In this document: positions 6,526 to 8,550 of the stretch, piece after piece
How the letters are laid out: each line of letters begins with the position of its first letter
How positions within the stretch are numbered: the stretch's first letter is position 1
Source: Pseudomonadota bacterium
Lineage (GTDB): Bacteria; Verrucomicrobiota; Verrucomicrobiia; Chthoniobacterales; UBA6821
Direction of reading: 5' to 3'
Assembly (NCBI GenBank): GCA_009928265.1
Contig: RFPR01000085.1
Span: 1 to 8,550 of the forward strand
DNA length: 8,550 bases
Notes under the pieces: model-generated
What the model saw: only the letters and a program-made list of their open reading frames with translations
Databases searched by the model: none
Told to the model about the DNA's origin: nothing
Program-made: the position numbers and the translations under genes

Positions 6526-7527
6526 TCAGGGATTGGCCGACTGCGGCAGGACCAGGACGGTGTTTGTGTTTTCCCGGGGAGCATTGAGCGCTGGCGGCGC
6601 TCCGTCGATGAAGACATCCATCTGCTGGCCCACGTAGACAGGCACCTTGGTCTTGTCGAACTGGTAGATGACCTGCAGAACGCGGGTGTCGACGCGCTCC
6701 GTGCTGTCGCCTGTCAGCGACTTTTTCACGGTGATGTAGGGTTCGATCCGGACGAAGCGCATTGGAATCGGATCGGAGTGCATCCCCTTGATGAAGGCCA
6801 CCGCGGGGGCGCCGACCTTCACACGCGACGCGCTGTCCTCGTCGACGTCGGCGCGGAGTTGCAGGCGCTGGGTTTCACCGAGCAGAAGCGAAGGGGCGTT
6901 CGGATCAGACGGGGAGACCCCGGCATACTCCCCCTCGTGCATGTTCTGCCGCAGGATTTCGCCGTCGCGTGGAGCGCGGACGGTGAGCAGATCAAGGTTC
7001 ACATCCGACTGGGTCAACTGAGCGCGTGCCAGCAGGAGATTGGCGCGGGCGGTGCCAAGTCCGGACTCCGCGGCCTGCAGATCGAAATACTTCCTCTTCT
7101 GCACATCCTCACTGATCACCCGCTGTGCAAGAAGCCGGTCGGCGCGTGCGAGGTCGTCTTTCTTGTCTGCAACCTTGACCTCGGCTTCCTTGACCTGTGC
7201 CTCCAGAAGGGCGACCTGGGCTTGCTGTGCTGCTACCCGTGCCTCTGCATCCCGTGTATCCTGGCGGAACAGGGGATCCCCCTTTTTCACCTGATCCCCC
7301 ACCTTGACGTAAATGTCCATGATCAGTCCTGGCAGCAGAGGTGCCACCACGACATTCTCATCCACGGCTTCCACGATCCCGCGGGCACCGATGGAGTCGG
7401 TGTAGGGTGCGTGTGAAGGCTCGACCAGCGGCACCGGAGCCGGCAGCGGCTTCTTCAGCTTGAAGACGAGGAGGGTGGCCGCGCCGATCCCGATCAGGGC
7501 CAGAAAGATGGTGATTTGCTTAAGCAT
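6526..7527 (-). CDS. HlyD/DevB-type membrane fusion protein (periplasmic adaptor)
   Basis: Periplasmic adaptor of 333 residues that should link an inner-membrane ABC transporter to an outer-membrane channel. One N-terminal membrane anchor spans about 5-22. The first biotinyl/lipoyl half follows at about 57-90 (APLLPGLIMDIYVKVGDQV, then KKGDPLF). A long Ala/Gln/Glu-rich coiled-coil hairpin spans about 91-175. The second lipoyl half is at about 181-203 (LTVRAPRDGEILRQNMHEGE), and a beta-barrel region with PAVAFIKG and YVGQQMDVFIDG covers about 222-308. The length fits the DevB/MacA group. The start codon overlaps the end of the ATPase gene by 8 bases and no good ribosome binding site precedes it, so translation is probably coupled. 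No outer-membrane TolC-like partner is encoded in the window. Confidence 0.9.
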   Translation of the reverse strand: MLKQITIFLALIGIGAATLLVFKLKKPLPAPVPLVEPSHAPYTDSIGARGIVEAVDENVVVAPLLPGLIMDIYVKVGDQVKKGDPLFRQDTRDAEARVAAQQAQVALLEAQVKEAEVKVADKKDDLARADRLLAQRVISEDVQKRKYFDLQAAESGLGTARANLLLARAQLTQSDVNLDLLTVRAPRDGEILRQNMHEGEYAGVSPSDPNAPSLLLGETQRLQLRADVDEDSASRVKVGAPAVAFIKGMHSDPIPMRFVRIEPYITVKKSLTGDSTERVDTRVLQVIYQFDKTKVPVYVGQQMDVFIDGAPPALNAPRENTNTVLVLPQSANP

Positions 7528-8251
7528 GGCGGTATTCGGCGGCGGGACAGCTTTTCACAACCCTGCCATCCTCCATCTCCGCAATCCAGTCGGCGAAGGA
7601 AAAAATCCTGCTGTCGTGGGTGACGACGATGACACAGCGGTCGGGGCGGCAGGCACTCTCCTTCAGCAACTCGAGGGCATGGTGGCCTGTCTTGGCATCG
7701 AGAGACGCCGTCGGCTCGTCGCAGATGATGAGGCGCGGTTCGTGCACCAAGGCACGGGCAATCGCCACGCGCTGCTGCTGTCCGCCGGAGAGTTGCTTGG
7801 GGAAGGAGCGGAGGCGCTTTCCTAGGCCGAGATTCTCGAGGATGGAGGCAGCCTTCTCCTCCGCCTTGCGGTAGGACCATCCCTGCAGGATGAGTGGCAC
7901 CGAGGCGTTCTCGACCAGCGTCAGTGTGGGGATGAGGTTAAACTGTTGGAAGATGAAGCCGACATTCCTGCTGCGGAAGCCGGTGATCTCCGCATCGCTC
8001 ATGGTGCCCAGATCGTTGCCAAAGACCTCGATGCGACCCGAATCAGTCTCCATCGTCCCGCAGATGACGCTCAGCAGGGTGGTCTTTCCGCATCCGGAAG
8101 GTCCGACGATCATGGTGAGCTGCCCGGTGAGCGCCTCAAAGGAAACATCGCGCAGGGCATAGGTAGGCGTGTCGCCATTGGGAAAGGTCTTCACGACCTT
8201 TTCCACCCGGACCGCGACCGATGCCGTTGCTGAGGGGATTTGACCGCTCAT
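7520..8251 (-). CDS. ABC transporter ATP-binding protein, MacB/DevA (LolD-like) type
   Basis: Cytoplasmic ATPase subunit of 243 residues that powers the adjoining FtsX-type permease. Motifs: Walker A GPSGCGKTT at 50-58, Q-loop FQQFNLIPTLT with Gln102/Gln103, signature LSGGQQQRVAIARAL at 154-168, Walker B LIICDEP at 174-180, D-loop ASLD at 182-185 and switch His212. Together these are typical of the LolD/MacB/DevA subfamily. The frame stays open upstream to 8359, but the start at 8251 is preferred: it forms an ATGA overlap with the permease stop and gives the normal family length. An upstream start would add 36 residues that do not resemble the family and would run far into the permease gene. 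The 3' end overlaps the fusion-protein gene by 8 bases. The tight overlaps indicate one operon encoding a fixed-ratio complex. Confidence 0.92.
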   Translation of the reverse strand: MSGQIPSATASVAVRVEKVVKTFPNGDTPTYALRDVSFEALTGQLTMIVGPSGCGKTTLLSVICGTMETDSGRIEVFGNDLGTMSDAEITGFRSRNVGFIFQQFNLIPTLTLVENASVPLILQGWSYRKAEEKAASILENLGLGKRLRSFPKQLSGGQQQRVAIARALVHEPRLIICDEPTASLDAKTGHHALELLKESACRPDRCVIVVTHDSRIFSFADWIAEMEDGRVVKSCPAAEYRHA

Positions 8252-8550
8252 TTGAAAACAACAGCGGGCTCCAGTTTGGCGATCTTGCGCAGGCCGAGCG
8301 CAGCCGAGAAACAGCAGATCAGAACAATAACGGCCGCCGTGAAAACCGGCACCTGCCACGGCATGAAAAACGGGGGCTGCTCGAGCTTGAGCACCTTGTA
8401 CCCGAAGAGCGCCGTGAACCCCACCCCAAGTCCGAATCCCACGAACCCCACCGAAAACGACTGCAGGAAGACCATGGCCGCGAGGATCGCCGCGTCGCTC
8501 TGCTGGGCCAGCAGCAGCACGTCGGCGAACGCCAGAGCCGGGCCGGCGTC
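8248..8550 (-). CDS. FtsX/DevC-like ABC transporter permease, C-terminal part (5' end outside window)
   Basis: The frame is open from the window edge (8550) to a TGA at 8250-8248, giving 100 residues without a true initiator. Two long hydrophobic segments are visible, around VFLQSFSVGFVGFGLGVGF and VPVFTAAVIVLICCFSAAL. They are joined by a short loop with PPFFMPWQ, and the protein ends in RKIAKLEPAVVFK. This matches the last two helices of FtsX-fold permeases (MacB/DevC/LolC type), which commonly end in a basic stretch followed by LEPA.VFR or similar. It overlaps the ATPase start by ATGA, which fits a permease-ATPase-adaptor operon. The amino-terminal helix and the large periplasmic domain lie beyond the right edge, so MacB-like and DevC-like forms cannot be told apart. 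Confidence 0.85.
   Translation of the reverse strand, partial: DAGPALAFADVLLLAQQSDAAILAAMVFLQSFSVGFVGFGLGVGFTALFGYKVLKLEQPPFFMPWQVPVFTAAVIVLICCFSAALGLRKIAKLEPAVVFK

Noticed and set aside
6394..7416. Long plus-strand open frame of 340 codons opposite the adaptor gene and the start of the acyltransferase gene
   Set aside because: It is antisense to two well-recognised genes, has a low-complexity Arg/His/Cys-rich composition typical of antisense shadows, and shows no domain or ribosome binding site.
8252..8359. Upstream extension of the ABC ATPase frame by 36 codons
   Set aside because: The extension has no family similarity and overlaps the permease gene; the ATGA start at 8251 gives the usual length and translational coupling.

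Overview
The window is compact, moderately GC-rich bacterial DNA. Its families are a secreted thioredoxin/cytochrome c/copper monooxygenase fusion, an OpgC/MdoC-like acyltransferase and DevBCA/MacB-type export genes. Together they suggest an environmental Gram-negative bacterium of the Planctomycetota-Verrucomicrobiota type, Verrucomicrobiota being my first guess. This is an inference from gene content; there is no rRNA or marker gene here. No tRNA, CRISPR array or insertion sequence was seen.

Left half, plus strand. Bases 1-516 are the 3' part of an NRDE/TANGO2-family gene that enters from the left. A gap of about 185 bases follows, holding an AT-rich palindrome and a LacI-family-like operator core (TAAGCGCTTA). 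Next is a large exported protein (702-2876) that joins a thioredoxin-like domain, a cytochrome c motif and a two-domain PHM-type copper monooxygenase. All six expected copper ligands can be picked out. Its stop overlaps the start of an ABCG-like half-transporter (2873-4819) in an ATGA, so the two are translationally coupled. The pair looks like a redox enzyme plus a transporter for its product, substrate or a cofactor.

Right half, minus strand, read from right to left. The C-terminus of an FtsX/DevC-like permease (8550-8248) overlaps an ABC ATPase (8251-7520) by ATGA. The ATPase overlaps a HlyD-type membrane fusion protein (7527-6526) by 8 bases. After 50 bases comes a membrane acyltransferase (6475-4856). 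The first three form a typical tripartite exporter of the DevBCA/MacAB type, and the acyltransferase is probably the last gene of that operon. It is unusual in carrying about three to four ankyrin repeats inside its transmembrane acyltransferase domain.

The two operons converge with only 36 bases between their stop codons. The points most worth a second look are the ankyrin-interrupted acyltransferase and its link to the exporter, and the thioredoxin-heme-copper monooxygenase fusion coupled to an ABCG-like transporter.
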